DNA of 64,000 bases from Linyphia triangularis (Eukaryota; Arthropoda; Arachnida; Araneae; Linyphiidae), in the NCBI GenBank assembly GCA_963978545.1, contig OZ021725.1:90383305-90447304 (forward strand). The letters are read 5' to 3'. Below the pieces are notes generated by a model that was not told the origin of the DNA, made no database searches, and worked only from the letters and a program-made list of their open reading frames with translations. The position numbers and the translations under genes are program-made. Shown piece after piece: positions 31,850 to 43,519 of this stretch; the first letter of the stretch is position 1, and every line of letters starts with the position of its first letter.

Positions 31850-32430
31850 CCAAAAACAAGAAACCTCCCACTCACCAACATACCCATCTCCAGCCCATCT
31901 AAGTGATTGAGATCTTAATTTTTCTCCCATGACAAAACAAAAAATCTTTCCCCTAACGCCCAAGACCAAGATAAAAAAAAAAGCGTTATTGAATAAAACA
32001 AAGGCACAGTGACAGGACAGCCCGGATCTATCATTCAGTCTCCATCATTTTTCTTTATTTTCCTTCCTCGTTGGAAAAACCTACACGCCTTCATCCCTTT
32101 ATAGACGCATGAATTGTTAATTTTCTCCTCTTTAGTAGGCTCCTTTCCAACAGAGAGTATTTCTCATCCCTGGGACAGCTTAAAACCGCCCGAAATTGAA
32201 AATGTCACCTGGTACTGGCGTGAAAAGTGCACCCTCTTCCGTTGATGAGTATAAACAAAATGCCGAGACAAAAGGCGTTTTTTTTTATCTTTAATTTTAA
32301 AATTTTAGTTGGAGGTTGTGGTGTGATGGCAGGTGGGGAGGGAATTGAGTGCTTCTTGGTTGATTGGAGGCTTCTTTTAGATTGTTCTTGGTTGAAAGTA
32401 TTAGTTTGAAGGAGAGGGACTGATAAATTA
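31850..32430. other. GC-raised island 8
   Basis: A less A/T-rich stretch with pyrimidine tracts on the left (31860-32120) and G-rich words on the right (GGTTGTGGTGTGATGGCAGG). Overlapping short frames on both strands (32205-32462 minus, 32227-32409 plus) have no domain. Candidate regulatory DNA. Confidence 0.3.
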
Positions 32431-32440
32431 AAATTAGTTG

Positions 32441-32625
32441 TTATTATCAAAAAGTATGGCATAAATGATACTTAATATTAAATTAAATGACGTTATTACA
32501 ACACATATTTTTATCACAACACACATTATTATAATGCAATTAGGATCTTTTTTTTTTTAATTGTGTTTTTGATTACAAAGATATTATCTCAAAGATCTTT
32601 GGAGAACATTGATTTTTTTTTTAAT
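32441..32625 (+). repeat. Direct tandem duplication, copy 1
   Basis: ATCAAAAAGTATGGCATAAA, GATACTTAATATTAAATTAA and AATGACGTTATTAC recur 238 bp on at 32679-32845, with continued matching (ACAAAGATATTATCTCAAAG against ATAAAGATATTCTCTCAAAG). Confidence 0.85.
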
Positions 32626-32678
32626 TAATTAATTTATTTTTTATCAAAATTATCTTTTGCTATTATCATATTTTTTGT

Positions 32679-32845
32679 TTGTTATCAAAAAGTATAGCAT
32701 AAACGATACTTAGTATTTAATTAAATGACGTTAATAACGTTAATAATATAACGTACTTGGGATCCATTGATTCTTATAAATTGTGTTTTAGGTTATAAAG
32801 ATATTCTCTCAAAGAACTTTAGAGAAATATTACAGGAACTTAAAA
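32679..32845 (+). repeat. Direct tandem duplication, copy 2
   Basis: The second unit, diverged by point changes and small indels. Confidence 0.85.
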
Positions 32846-32956
32846 TAGTATTATTAAGTTTAATTGTGTTTGAAGTATAATATTTATTATTTATTGTCTG
32901 AAATTTAATATTTATTGTTTCTTCACAAATAACAGCAAGAGGTTTATTATAGATTA

Positions 32957-33030
32957 ACAAAGAAATATCGTTCAACTGAAATATCAAACAAAAATTCTAC
33001 TGAAATATCAAAGAAATTTCGTTCTGAAAC
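32957..33030 (+). repeat. Short tandem repeat, about 25-bp unit
   Basis: CAACTGAAATATCAAACAAA and CTACTGAAATATCAAAGAAA follow each other, with a weaker unit on each side. The minus-strand frame over it (32947-33144) reads FDISVE repeats and is a by-product. Confidence 0.8.
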
Positions 33031-35770
33031 GTAATTTAAACAAGTTACAGTTAAAGTTATCCAAAATTCGAAAGACGTTTCTCTAAATAATAATGTATAA
33101 CAACTATACATTTTTATAAAGTCAAAGTAGAGTGTATGTTTCAAAATTGCAATTGAAACTGTGAAACTATGAAAGAAATCTTATAAAGTATTCTGGTGTG
33201 TTTATAAATCTTATAAACTTAAACAAATAACAGAATTATCCTTTTCTCTTTAAACCTACAAAGCTCTACATAATATAAATCCACTAGAACCCGTTACCTT
33301 ATAAAATTTTAAACATAGTAATTCGATGTTTGCAAAAGAGTTTTATCGTTCAATATAATCTAGTGGATAATGAGCCACTTGTCAACCAATGGATAAACAC
33401 ATTCTTATTTTACGTTTGTATTCCTCAAAATTATACTAAGTAAAAATTTTGACAACAAAACCAGACTTAAATTATTACACGCATATCAAATTAAATGAAG
33501 AGTAAATATAATATAAACCTTCTAGAATTAGTTTTTAAATGAAATATAGGCACCAATTTTAAGAGATTAGTGATAAGTTTGAAATATGCAGCAAGATCGA
33601 ATTTTAGTATACAATCATTATAAAATGCACAAACCAATTGCGTATAGCTTTTAAAAGAAACTACGCATAATTATTTTCACAAATATACAAATTCATAGAA
33701 TGTTTAAAACTTAATTATTTACAGTGTTTGTGAAACAAGAGTTATGTGATAGTAAGATATACTGCCTAAATTCAATAGTATTCTAATTTATAAAGAACAT
33801 AAGAATACGGAACTGTTTTAATTATATTTAGAAAAACAGTTTTTTTGGTGTGCTTTATCACTTTGCATACCTACACTTTTCGACCAGTTTGAACCAAATA
33901 TTGTATTTATACCTTTAGAGCCCATAAAAGGTATCAAAAATAACATAATTAGGATTAAAAATAATAAAAATTAACCAAATTAATTACGAAACAAATTGTT
34001 AATAGGGGCAGGGGGGTTGGCTTCCTAGAAATGGTGAAAATATGACATCACTTTCTTATACATGTTTTGATTTAAATTTGAAATTGTCATTTTTACATTG
34101 AATACATCTCATATAAACATAATCGTCGCCCAATGTTTTATAAACTATTAATAATTTCTATTTATTTTATAAATGTAACACAGTCATTTATTATTTCCAA
34201 TAATTTCTTCAATACAAGTTTATAAAATAAATGTTACTTTCCACATGTTGAGGGAGCTTAATCAACAAATTATCATTTTCTACTAGACAATATTTATTAA
34301 CCTGTTGCAAGGCATTTTTTAGAGTGGATTCAACATTTGGTAATACATGTAATATGCTACTGAATATTCAGAATACATCTTTGAAAAAAATATTTAATTT
34401 TCATATTCCATTAAGCAATTACAATACACATTTCATTTCCCCACAAACGTAGCAATTGATTGTGATGTCACCATAAATGAGTTCCAATTTATCGTTTTTA
34501 GAAAATATGAGTTTCTTTTATTTTAAAGTAATCTATAATAAAAGTTTATAAAAATTACAATCGACAATTGCAATTAAATGACAAATGCCCAAGAGAAACT
34601 TTATTGCTGGATTACTAATAGTGTCATAATCAATTTCTTAACGGCTTAAAATTTAGAAATTAAATATTCGGACATTTGTTGAGTTTATTTTTTACAAACA
34701 AATGTTCAGGAAATTTGAACGTATTACAGCCCAAAATTCACTCAATTTGAAAGAAGAAACCACACAGAATGTCACAAGTTATTTTCATTTATTTGAACAT
34801 ACATTAGCTATATTTTTATAAAACACAAAGTTTATTTATCTGAAATTTAGATCGACTTGTATTCTGTAATATTTATCCTGTATATTGTGAGAGACGGTAA
34901 ACTTAACTACATTTCTAATAAAGTGTGTTGAATGACAACAGTTACCATAATACGACCCCTTATCAAGACAGTTACAAATAAGAAATACTTAATAATACGA
35001 TATTTTAATTATTCGTAACGGATCACTCGCCATACAAGATCTCTAAGCTTTTTCATTATAAATGTTCTTACCATATGAAACTGATAAGAAAATTAACCGT
35101 TGGAGAAAATGAAGAATCATGTGAAACTAATAATGAAACGAATCTTTAAAATAAAATTAATCGTTTGGAGATCGCTTTCATACATAAGTAAAAAAGTGTT
35201 TCAGGCAACTAGTTCTTGTCATAAATTGTAATTATATTGTAATCAGTGGTTAATAACAAAATAATCAGATGGTTAGTATGGACAATAAAATCCGTTTTTG
35301 ATAAAAACACAATACATTTATATTTAACAGAGATTTAAAAGGAATGTTCAATACAATAATTTTGAGATGTAATTACGGCTAAAATAGTCTCATTAGGCAG
35401 GAATGAAATTAAAGAAATGAGGATGATAAAAATATGCGGCCATATCCTGAAAGTTCACTTCAGTCAAGTTGAGTTGTTTTTCGTTATTTTTCTAGAAGAT
35501 TATTTTTATTGCTTCATCTAGTGGATTAGAACTTAGTACAAATTATCACTCGTCACAAGTGTCTTTTACACAATACAATACTATTTGCAGATACGAATTA
35601 CATCATTAACATGGCCTTAGAGGGTTAGTAAAAATAGTTATAGAGGATTGTTCTGCTAATTATAAAGCTTTACTGTTCAGGGAGCTAAATGGATAATTTA
35701 GTGTGTATGTATTGAGGTTTAGCGACAAGTATGGAATAAAATGTAAGGTCAAGAATTAAACCAATAAAGT
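33031..35770. other. AT-rich non-coding stretch
   Basis: One of the longest featureless parts. A poly-G word (GGGGCAGGGGGGTTGG, 34004-34019) stands out, but no frame or family is recognised. Confidence 0.45.
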
Positions 35771-35772
35771 GA

Positions 35773-35930
35773 TTGAACCCTTTATTTATTGATGGGACTT
35801 ATAAGTCTCATAAATAAATGATGTCACTTATTAACTTATTCAACAATTGAAAAATTAACTTTATGGAAGTTAACTGCAAAGTCCCAATGGATCTCAAAGC
35901 ATAGTAAATTTCAGGCTCTATTTCATAGTA
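35773..35930. mobile_element. TTAA-MITE family B, copy 3 (left part)
   Basis: Starts TTGAACCCTTTATTTATTGA and continues GGGACTTATAAGTCTCAT, matching the ends of copy 2, with TTAA changed to TTGA. Further in, AAAGTCCCAATGGATCTCAAA matches the GGGTCTCAAAG region of copy 2 (about 19030-19055). The right end was not found, so this is probably a truncated relic. Confidence 0.55.
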
Positions 35931-36069
35931 CATGTCGGCTGTAATTAAGCCGAACATATTTAGAAGTCGCCTAAAACCTGTTCTAATAAACATATCGTCA
36001 TAAAATTTGGTACATATGTTATTTTGACCATTAAAATTGGTATCTGGAGAACAAAACATTAGATAAAAC

Positions 36070-36800
36070 TTTTGTGCATTTGGCTATCCCTTATACATAA
36101 AGAATCTGATGCACGAGTCTTTCAATCTTTCCACACATTTCAAATCCCCTCCATAAGAAATCCCAGCCACCGATCTGTTTGGCATACCAAACCAGAAAAA
36201 ATCAAAATGGCTGCCAAAGACGAGTTGTTCTTTATTTGTCACTCCCCAAAAATTTCCTTAGAGGGGAAATCCAAACGACAATCGGGGAAACAAGACATCA
36301 CCATCAACGAGTTGAAATGCAGCAGCACTTTAGAAGCTAGGGACGATAACCGCCTTGACTTAACCCTAATGATTCGACATTATCGACGTAGCTGGTACAC
36401 ATTCGACAGCCTGCTCTAAGTGGTCCCCATTCGAGCAAATAGCTCGATCCCTTTTTCTACTTTCGCCATTTTAATGTCTTTTAAGGACGAAATCTCCAAG
36501 GGTGGGAGTATGCTAAGTCTCTGGATGCTATGAGGATGAGTGGAGTTGTGAACGGGGGCTCAGACGGTTTGGAAAAGGGAGGATTTGCTGTCTTCCTCGC
36601 TTAGAAGGAAACAGATGATTTGCTTCAGTAGTTTGTTTACAGGTGTATTATAGCTTGTCTTTAAGGATGGATTTAGTTTAAGGAACCTTTTTGTAATACC
36701 TATGGAAATATGGAAGGATTAAGGATCTTAGAGGGAGTTTTGATGATGATATTTGTCGATATGCTTTCATATGAGTTTCTATTTGCCTTGTACTTAGTGG
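36070..36800. other. GC-raised island 9 with a 115-codon plus frame
   Basis: The frame 36072-36419 is the longest intact non-transposon frame in the window. The translation starts MCIWLSLIHKESDARVFQSF, is basic in the middle (KGKSKRQSGKQD-like) and shows no signal peptide, membrane segment or known domain. No convincing splice site flanks it. It lies in a compositionally distinct island, which makes long chance frames likelier. A hypothetical gene is not excluded but not supported. Confidence 0.25.
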
Positions 36801-39440
36801 TTGGGTAAGGTGTTATACAAGTTTTATTGCTGTTTTTCAAAACTTCTAATTTATAAACCAATTTAAAATTGAGCTATTTGCGAATGGATAATAATGACTT
36901 GAGTCATTTTAAGACACACTCTATACATAAAGGTAATATTTTGAGTTTTTTTTTTTTCTTAACTATAATCCGTACTTAAAGGCAAAAAAAAAAAATTTGC
37001 ACTCAAGTTGTATATATATTTTTTTTTATAACAAGCAGATTACTTAACTTCTTTCATTCAAAATCATGGTGGTCATTTAAGAATGAGTCGTCCAGTAAAA
37101 TATTTTATTACACTAGTGAGATAAAGTACTTTACTGCACACCACGTGGTCAATTTTATATAACTTTGGTATAGAAATTACTTATTTTCAGAAGTGGTTCT
37201 CAGAAATGGAATGTTTTTTGCACGCGATTTAAAAAATACTGTACGTAACTTGTGCGTAATTACTTTTTCTTACTTGATAAATTATCTGACACGTGCTAAG
37301 GTACTCGTTAAATAAGCATTTTCCTCGTTTGAAAAGTATTACTTTAGCACCCAGTTGCATAAATAACTATTTAATAAACTCATTTTAAAAAGTTAGCTGC
37401 ATCAAAAGGAGTTTTTAAAAAGCTTAGAGTCATATTAGAAGGTAAAATGTATACTTCGAAATAATCTTATTTGCTACATGCACATTTTCATGAAAAACTC
37501 AAATAAAAGGAATTAAAAAAATATATAAAGCTACTTACTTGGTTAAAGTAAATGAAAATTTATAATTATGAGATTGATAGATATTATCTTAAAATAAATT
37601 TTGAGTTGTCTACTTTTAATACAAATTTTCAGAAATCCATTATTTTAAATATTAAAAAAACTCTGTAGTAGTAATAGCATACTTGCTAAGTGAAACTTAA
37701 CAACGCAATTAGTTTCTAAGGAATACTTTAAATTTGTTTAAATACTAAGTATTTATGCATTTCACTATCAACTCAATGTTTTTTAGCTATTGAAATTAAA
37801 CAAAAGAGATAACATATTTTTATCAAATACACAAAACCCACATGGCATATAAAACTTCTTAAAAATTTAGAAAGCAGTAAGATACTAAGTAACGTTAAAA
37901 AAAAGAGAGAAATATCACCATTTTCCATTTCTACGAATCGGTTATAAAAGTATAAAGAAGTTTCGGTAAATGTCAAAATTTTACTACAAAAATTTACTAC
38001 CCTGAACTTACTCTCAATTTATTTCATCTTATACACTATTTCGGAGAAGAAACTTACATCGCCCTTCCTGGTATTAAAAAGATTCCGTTCTTTGTAAAAT
38101 GTAGACCAAAACGAGAAAAAGTAAAGGAATTTTATCGTTTTATAAGGTATAATTTTGCTATATTATGACCGAATATTTCAAACTTATTCCTGGATGCTAA
38201 ATTATAGGAGCTAGAAAGTATGACAAGCTTCCTTTTAAGGTGGGGGACCCTAGTAATAAGAAAGATTTTTTTTATATAGATATTTTATACTAAATATCTG
38301 ATGTAGAAAAAAATTGGATATTGGATCATATTTCGACGTATAGTAAAAATTTATTTTAAAATGAAAATTTGAGTTCTCTTTCTTGATAAGTAAGGTCAGC
38401 CTCGAAGTTAGAGTTTCATTCTATCGCCTACTTCCCGAAAAATGTATATTTAATATTTAAGGATTTGTAGAGGTATTGTTTGTATAAAGAAAATAAATTG
38501 TGTCTGGTGAGCTAGTATATCTGTTGAATAGAGTATTTTAATCAAAAGCCTGAAAGAAATGTTTTAGTAATAAAAAAATGTGTTGTGCGTGAGCTTTCTT
38601 CACATAAAATTCATTGCTGTACATAGCTAAGTACATGTTGAGGGGAGAGATTATAGAGGACAGAAAAGACGTTTTTTATACACAATGGTACTATCTATAT
38701 AAAAAATAATATTCATTTTTTAAAGAATCACGTACATGTTCCATAAAGATGTCTCTGGTCAGTGTATCTTTAAAAGCGTTGTTTTCATAACCAAAGTTCT
38801 CTTGTTCAGCGTTTTTCAGTACCTATGTCAATTGACAGATCATAAACAATTTATTTTATAAGTAGTACTGTGTACATGGTAAATCTATAATAATAAAAAA
38901 TAATAATGATAACTTAAAAAAAAAAGGTATAAAAATTATTTAAAAAATAGATAATGTGCTTATACAAATTAAATAAAAATTAAATAAAAAAAAAAAAAAA
39001 AAAAACTTAGTAAAATAATCCAATTTTTGTAAATGATGGTTTAAAGACAGCAATTATAGGGCACTTATTCACATTCATTGTTTTCTTTTTGATCAATTCT
39101 CTACAGTTTTAAACTTTAAATTATAAATTCCCCGATAAGGTACTTCTCTTTAAAGTTCATTTCTATTTAAAATTTTAAAATGTTGTCAGTTAAAACTCGG
39201 TATTCATAGATAACATTAGATTATTTAGATATCATATTCCCTTGATTTTAGTTAAAAACATAGAAAATATTGTAAATATATGTTGGCTACTACAAACTAG
39301 AAAGAATTTGAACCATAGATACCCTTTTTGTTAATCTTCAATCCCATTTTATTCTGTATAAATTTTAGAAATACCTGTTGGGCCATACGCCTCCTGCGCA
39401 TTTAAGATTGTTTAAAGGATTTTTTTTTTTGTAGTTTATC
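36801..39440. other. AT-rich non-coding stretch
   Basis: Short A/T-biased frames only. An uninterrupted run of 20 A lies at 38986-39005. Confidence 0.45.
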
Positions 39441-39448
39441 AGCTAGTG
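39441..39448. repeat. Left 8-bp target duplication of hAT element 2
   Basis: AGCTAGTG, identical to 39850-39857. Confidence 0.9.
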
Positions 39449-39849
39449 CAGCTGCTCGCAACCCATGGGCCGCGGCCCACTTGTGGCCCACGAGTAGCGT
39501 GGTATTGAGCCTTGGAAGCTAATCAAGAGTCTAAACCAAGATAAATATTATAGGTACTTCAGAGGTAAAGATGGGAACAATCAAGTCACTATCCAGTTTG
39601 AAATCAGATATTGACTCTCTCGTGGGAGACAAATAATATAAAAATAGCATTGTTTTTAACTTTGGCCACTTATTTTTTATACAATAAAGTTCTTTTCTTT
39701 ATAAAAAATATTTTTTAATCTTTCTTGTAAACTATATTTTACTAATTACTGATGCACGCACGTATTCTATTAGTTAGCGTCATAAGAGGGCCGCAAAGTT
39801 TTTCTTACAAAATAGGTGGTCCGCACAACTTAAAGGTTGGGAACCACTG
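39449..39849. mobile_element. Non-autonomous hAT element 2 (401 bp)
   Basis: The right end read inward is CAGTGGTTCCCAACCTTTAA, a widespread hAT-type terminus. The left end is CAGCTGCTCGCAACCCATGG, an imperfect partner. GC-rich subterminal words (GGCCGCGGCCCAC, GGTGGTCCGCAC) and a perfect 8-bp duplication AGCTAGTG on both sides confirm it. The interior is A/T-rich without a transposase. Confidence 0.9.
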
Positions 39850-39857
39850 AGCTAGTG
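39850..39857. repeat. Right 8-bp target duplication of hAT element 2
   Basis: AGCTAGTG, partner of 39441-39448. Confidence 0.9.
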
Positions 39858-40159
39858 TATCATTCTACTGCTGAAAGGTATAAATTCTTTAGGTTGCCTC
39901 AACGCTCTTAAATTGAGATTTTCTCTTTTCCATAGTGCTGCCATCTATTATATATTATCATAACCCAAATATTTTATTATATTTTTTATAATTCGATTTT
40001 CAAACAAATAACACAACTTGCAATTATAAATAATAAATTTTGTTTTGTAGAAAGAGGAAAAAAAAGGAATTGTAACAAAAACAAAATCTTCCAGAGACAA
40101 AGCTTCAATCCACGTTAATCAAAAAATTTTAAACGCGAATTTTTTATTAATTTTTATTT

Positions 40160-40480
40160 TATTTCAATATATAAACTGCCCATCTCTCTTTTTCCGGAGT
40201 CTAAGAGTAGAAACGAAGAAAGACGCAAAAGGAAAGGATTGAGTTACAGCTTCGTAAAAGGAGTAAATCGGCTTCTGTAGATACAAGAGCAAGAATTCCG
40301 ATTGATCCAATTGCGGAACGGATTGTTTAGGGTCACTTCGAATGCTCGTAATCACAGCTGAAGTGATGTAACCGCAGTTACATCCCTTCTGGGAGTTGTT
40401 ACGGAGATCAGTCCTAAGCTCTGGATAGTGGACAGTGGTCAAGGCCTAGTGGACGCTAATAGCGGTTCCTTTTTAGTAGG
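40160..40480. other. GC-raised island 10 with a 92-codon minus frame
   Basis: The minus frame 40164-40442 is open but has no recognised domain, no clear start context and no good splice sites. Noted as candidate regulatory or exon DNA. Confidence 0.28.
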
Positions 40481-41299
40481 GATATATTCGTATGTGTAGT
40501 CTAAAGGTTTTTTGTTTAGGTAACTTGGAAAAAAAAGGTAGGAATTCATCTCAGGATAACTAAAGTGGTTTGAAAAGCATGGATAGTCATTCCTGGGTGA
40601 TTCTATTCGATTTGGTTGGGAATAAAATACGTGAAAATTTTAGTATAGACTGATTTTACATAGTGGATGGTGACAAACCCAAGAAAAAATTGAATATCAA
40701 ATTATAAATTTGTTTTGCAAATTATTAAGTCAATTTGTAAAAAGGAGTTTTAGGTACAAAGGAATCAATATGTATAAACGTTTTATTCAGAAACTATTTT
40801 GAAATATTTTTAAATAATGATTACTAATGCAGGAACAAAAATGTCCAATAATCTTTATTCTAAATTTTATGTATGTTTCTACAATTATTACTTAGGCCAA
40901 TATTTTTTTTTATCCAATATGTTCAAACATAATTTCAAATCCTAATTTTTTTTATCGATGTTGGAACTCAATTTTTTACAGAAAAAAACGCGTACGTAAT
41001 TTTGAAAATTAGGGTCTTTTGATAAAAACTGAATATAAAAACAGATTTTAAACAATTAAAAGGAATTCTTTTAGTTACTGTATGATAAATTGCAGAAATT
41101 AACTAAAGATAACTGCAATCCGAGAATTATAAAATGCTATTGTAATAAAAATATTCATACGGGAATCTTACTTTGTCAAACAAAAGCATTAAACTAGCGT
41201 GAAGAAACAAATCTTACAGAAAAATGCTAGGAATCAACTAAAAGGAATCCACTACTAATGCTTTCTAGAATCCAGTCTAAACAAACATCCATACAGAAA
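40481..41299. other. AT-rich non-coding stretch
   Basis: No feature recognised. Confidence 0.45.
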
Positions 41300-41800
41300 C
41301 TCTTATGACAAGAACCACATTAAAAGTATTACAAACACCCAGAAAAAAAAATCTCGCAAAGAGTACAAATTTTCCGCGTCATAATCATGCGCGGGTAACA
41401 TAAAAGTCCGCAGCAAGTCCCGCGGAAAAAGGTAAAAACCATCCTACCGTTCTAATTTCGCCTTGTTTTTGCTACACTGCACACACAGCTAGACGAAGGG
41501 AAAAAATTACGGTTAGGAGTGATTATTAGAAGTGGGGCGGGGGGGGGTAGAGAGTTATGAGACGCTATTAAGAGGGGGGGGGGGGAGTTGCGAGGACATT
41601 CCAGGACAGAAGAAATTCAATTACGGAGACCCTCGTAAATACGATTTTCCGTACAATGCTCAAATCTCGCTTGCGGTTCTGGAATGCTGTTCTCGAAGCT
41701 GACATGGAATAACGTTAGCGATGCGATTTAATTGTAGGTCGTGATCCCTTGAGAAAGAGTTAGGGATAAGGTCTTAAAAATTCATTTAATATCACTGTCC
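41300..41800. other. GC-raised island 11 with G-tracts
   Basis: Includes GTCCCGCGGAA and two G-tracts: nine G at 41539-41547 preceded by GGGGC, and twelve G at 41574-41585. Such tracts could fold as G-quadruplexes. No frame is supported. Confidence 0.4.
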
Positions 41801-42255
41801 GCTTAGACTAAGAGATGGTGAACTGAGTTGAAGATTATAAGTTTGCAGTTCTCTTCAAAATATCCATTTTGAGAATCGGAGTTGTAGTTAGGGTTTGAAT
41901 TGAGTAGGATATGTCAGTTGGAATACTTAAATATGCTTTTTTAACTGCCCCATGACGTACGAGGGAGAAATCTTAGCTTCCATTTACTGTATGACATTGC
42001 TTAGGTTATAAAGTCAATTTTACGACACTTGAAGAATAAATACTATGTTGCTTTATTAAAAACACATTTCTTAAGTGATTATTTGAAGTTAAGCGGGATA
42101 AGCAAATTTATCGTCCAATCAATTTACTTTGTATGAAAAAGAGTTTGTAAAGGGGGACATCTTTTAGGAATCATTCCCAAAGTTGTTGCGTTAAAAAGTG
42201 TGCATTCCGCAAAAGGTAAAAGATGAAATTGAGCCCAAGTTTAGAAAGAAGTAAA
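41801..42255. other. Non-coding stretch before the piggyBac element
   Basis: Nothing recognised. Confidence 0.4.
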
Positions 42256-42259
42256 TTAA
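42256..42259. repeat. TTAA target duplication, left
   Basis: TTAA directly before the CCCGG terminus. Its partner is at 43516-43519. TTAA is the obligate target of piggyBac elements. Confidence 0.95.
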
Positions 42260-42276
42260 CCCGGCAGGACGCGCCC

Positions 42277-42294
42277 GGGGTCCATATGGACCCC
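42277..42294. repeat. Subterminal palindrome, left (18 bp, perfect)
   Basis: GGGGTCCATATGGACCCC. With the copy at 43454-43471 it forms a subterminal inverted pair, likely transposase recognition sequence. Confidence 0.85.
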
Positions 42295-42446
42295 AAGTGA
42301 TTTTAAAAAGGAATTTCTATTATATGTTTGACCTTGACCAGCCCTGCTTTTCAGTAGTCTACTTTTCCACGACCTTCAACCTCTACCAAGTGTCAAAAAT
42401 TCCTTAGGGTCATTATTTCATCTTTAACAAAAGGGTTGTCACGTTT

Positions 42447-42464
42447 GGGGTATGTCTGGACCCC
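42447..42464. repeat. Degenerate third palindrome inside the element
   Basis: GGGGTATGTCTGGACCCC followed by GCGCGA. It resembles the subterminal palindromes and lies about 80 bp before the transposase ATG. Confidence 0.55.
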
Positions 42465-42546
42465 GCGCGACTTCCCGCGTTAGCCGAATTAGCTGCATTC
42501 ATCCGCTGCTACTTTCAGTGTACGGACGTTATTTCTTGGCTTCGCC

Positions 42547-43335
42547 ATGCAGACTCCATACGAAAAAGAGATGGAAAGACTGAGAACACTTTTGAATGAG
42601 GTTGAAAGTGATGAAGACCCTATTTCTGATGAAGAAGATTTTTCTGATCATGAGAATTTGAGTAACCATGATTCAGAATCAGAACTGGATTTGGATACTG
42701 ACGTAGAAGAGGATATTTCCAACAAAAAGGATTTTCTTGGAAAAGATAAATGTGCATTCTGGAAGAAAGAAAAATTTAAAACTGGCGTTTGAACGCGTGC
42801 ACACAACATCATTTCGCAACTACCAGGACCAAGATTGGCTGCAAAAAATGTGACAACGCCGAATGAAGCTTGGGAAATTTTTATAGACCGTGAAATTAGG
42901 GATGAAATAATTATTTGTACAAATATTTACATTAAAAGAATATCATCGAAATTTTCCAGAACGAGAGATGCCAAAGAAACTGACGAATTTAAAATACGAG
43001 CGTTGTTTGGACTGTTATATTTGTGTGATTTGCACAAATCATCTCACCTGAACGTCCGTGACCTATGGGCTACAGATGGTACAGGAATCGAAATTTTTCC
43101 TGCTACTATGTCGTACAAGCGATTTTTATTTATTTTAAGATGCCTGTGGTTTGACAACATCATCACAAGGGAAGAAAGACAAAAAGAAGACAAACTTGCT
43201 GCTATCAGAAACATTTTTCAAATTTTCATAAAGAAATGTAAAGACTCTTACTGTGTTGGGGAATATGTCCCCATTGACGAAAAACTTTTAGCTTTTCGGG
43301 GACTTTGTTGATTTCGTCAGTATATACCCAACAAG
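42547..43335 (+). pseudogene. piggyBac transposase, N-terminal part, broken
   Basis: The protein would be a DDE-type transposase (DDE_Tnp_1_7 family) acting in the nucleus on TTAA-flanked ends. From the ATG at 42547 (context TTCGCCATGC) an acidic N-terminal region of about 81 codons (EVESDEDPISDEEDFSD) runs to an in-frame TGA at 42790-42792. The same frame continues after it as TRAHNIISQLPGPR, a typical piggyBac block, so the stop is a nonsense change in one ancestral frame. It then reads through DEFKIRALFGLLYLCDL and SYKRFLFILRCLWFDN, reaching the block VPIDEKLLAFRG with the first catalytic Asp. A second in-frame TGA (43309-43311) follows, then FRQYIPNK, after which similarity ends abruptly. 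The later catalytic residues and the C-terminal cysteine-rich domain are absent. It cannot encode active transposase. Confidence 0.93.
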
Positions 43336-43450
43336 TGTATATATTCAAATAATTAGTAGTATTAAAAATTTCGAAAATTCATAAATATTAGTTTTATAAT
43401 CATGCTGACGTTAAATATTATGAAAAAATTAGCATTAATTGATTTACGTA
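43336..43450. other. Residual A/T-rich DNA between the deletion joint and the 3' end
   Basis: After the joint near 43335 the frame reads a few unrelated codons to a TAG at 43354-43356. The rest is A/T-rich and leads into the 3' subterminal palindrome. Confidence 0.7.
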
Positions 43451-43453
43451 AGT

Positions 43454-43471
43454 GGGGTCCATTTGGACCCC
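43454..43471. repeat. Subterminal palindrome, right
   Basis: GGGGTCCATTTGGACCCC, one change from the left copy. Confidence 0.85.
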
Positions 43472-43515
43472 GCGCGCGCGTCCGTGTTCGTATCTTAGGC
43501 GCGCGTTCTCCCGGG

Positions 43516-43519
43516 TTAA
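43516..43519. repeat. TTAA target duplication, right
   Basis: Follows ...CTCCCGGG directly. Confidence 0.95.

Larger units (their letters stand above)
42260..43515 (+). mobile_element. piggyBac element, internally deleted (1,256 bp)
   Basis: The termini are inverted: left CCCGGCAGGACGCGCCC and, read inward from the right, CCCGGGAGAACGCGCGC, identical at 14 of 17 positions, each abutting TTAA. Subterminal palindromes follow: GGGGTCCATATGGACCCC at 42277-42294 (perfect) and GGGGTCCATTTGGACCCC at 43454-43471, with a degenerate third at 42447-42464. Inside lies the 5' part of a transposase gene (42547-43335). The rest of the coding region, about half of a usual piggyBac transposase of roughly 550-600 residues, is gone, and A/T-rich sequence joins directly to the 3' end. 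It is much more GC-rich at the ends than its surroundings. Confidence 0.93.

Noticed and set aside
36072..36419. 115-codon plus-strand frame
   Set aside because: Longest non-transposon frame, but no domain, no splice support and located in a GC-raised island where chance frames are longer. Kept only as a note on the island.
40164..40442. 92-codon minus frame
   Set aside because: No domain and no flanking splice sites.
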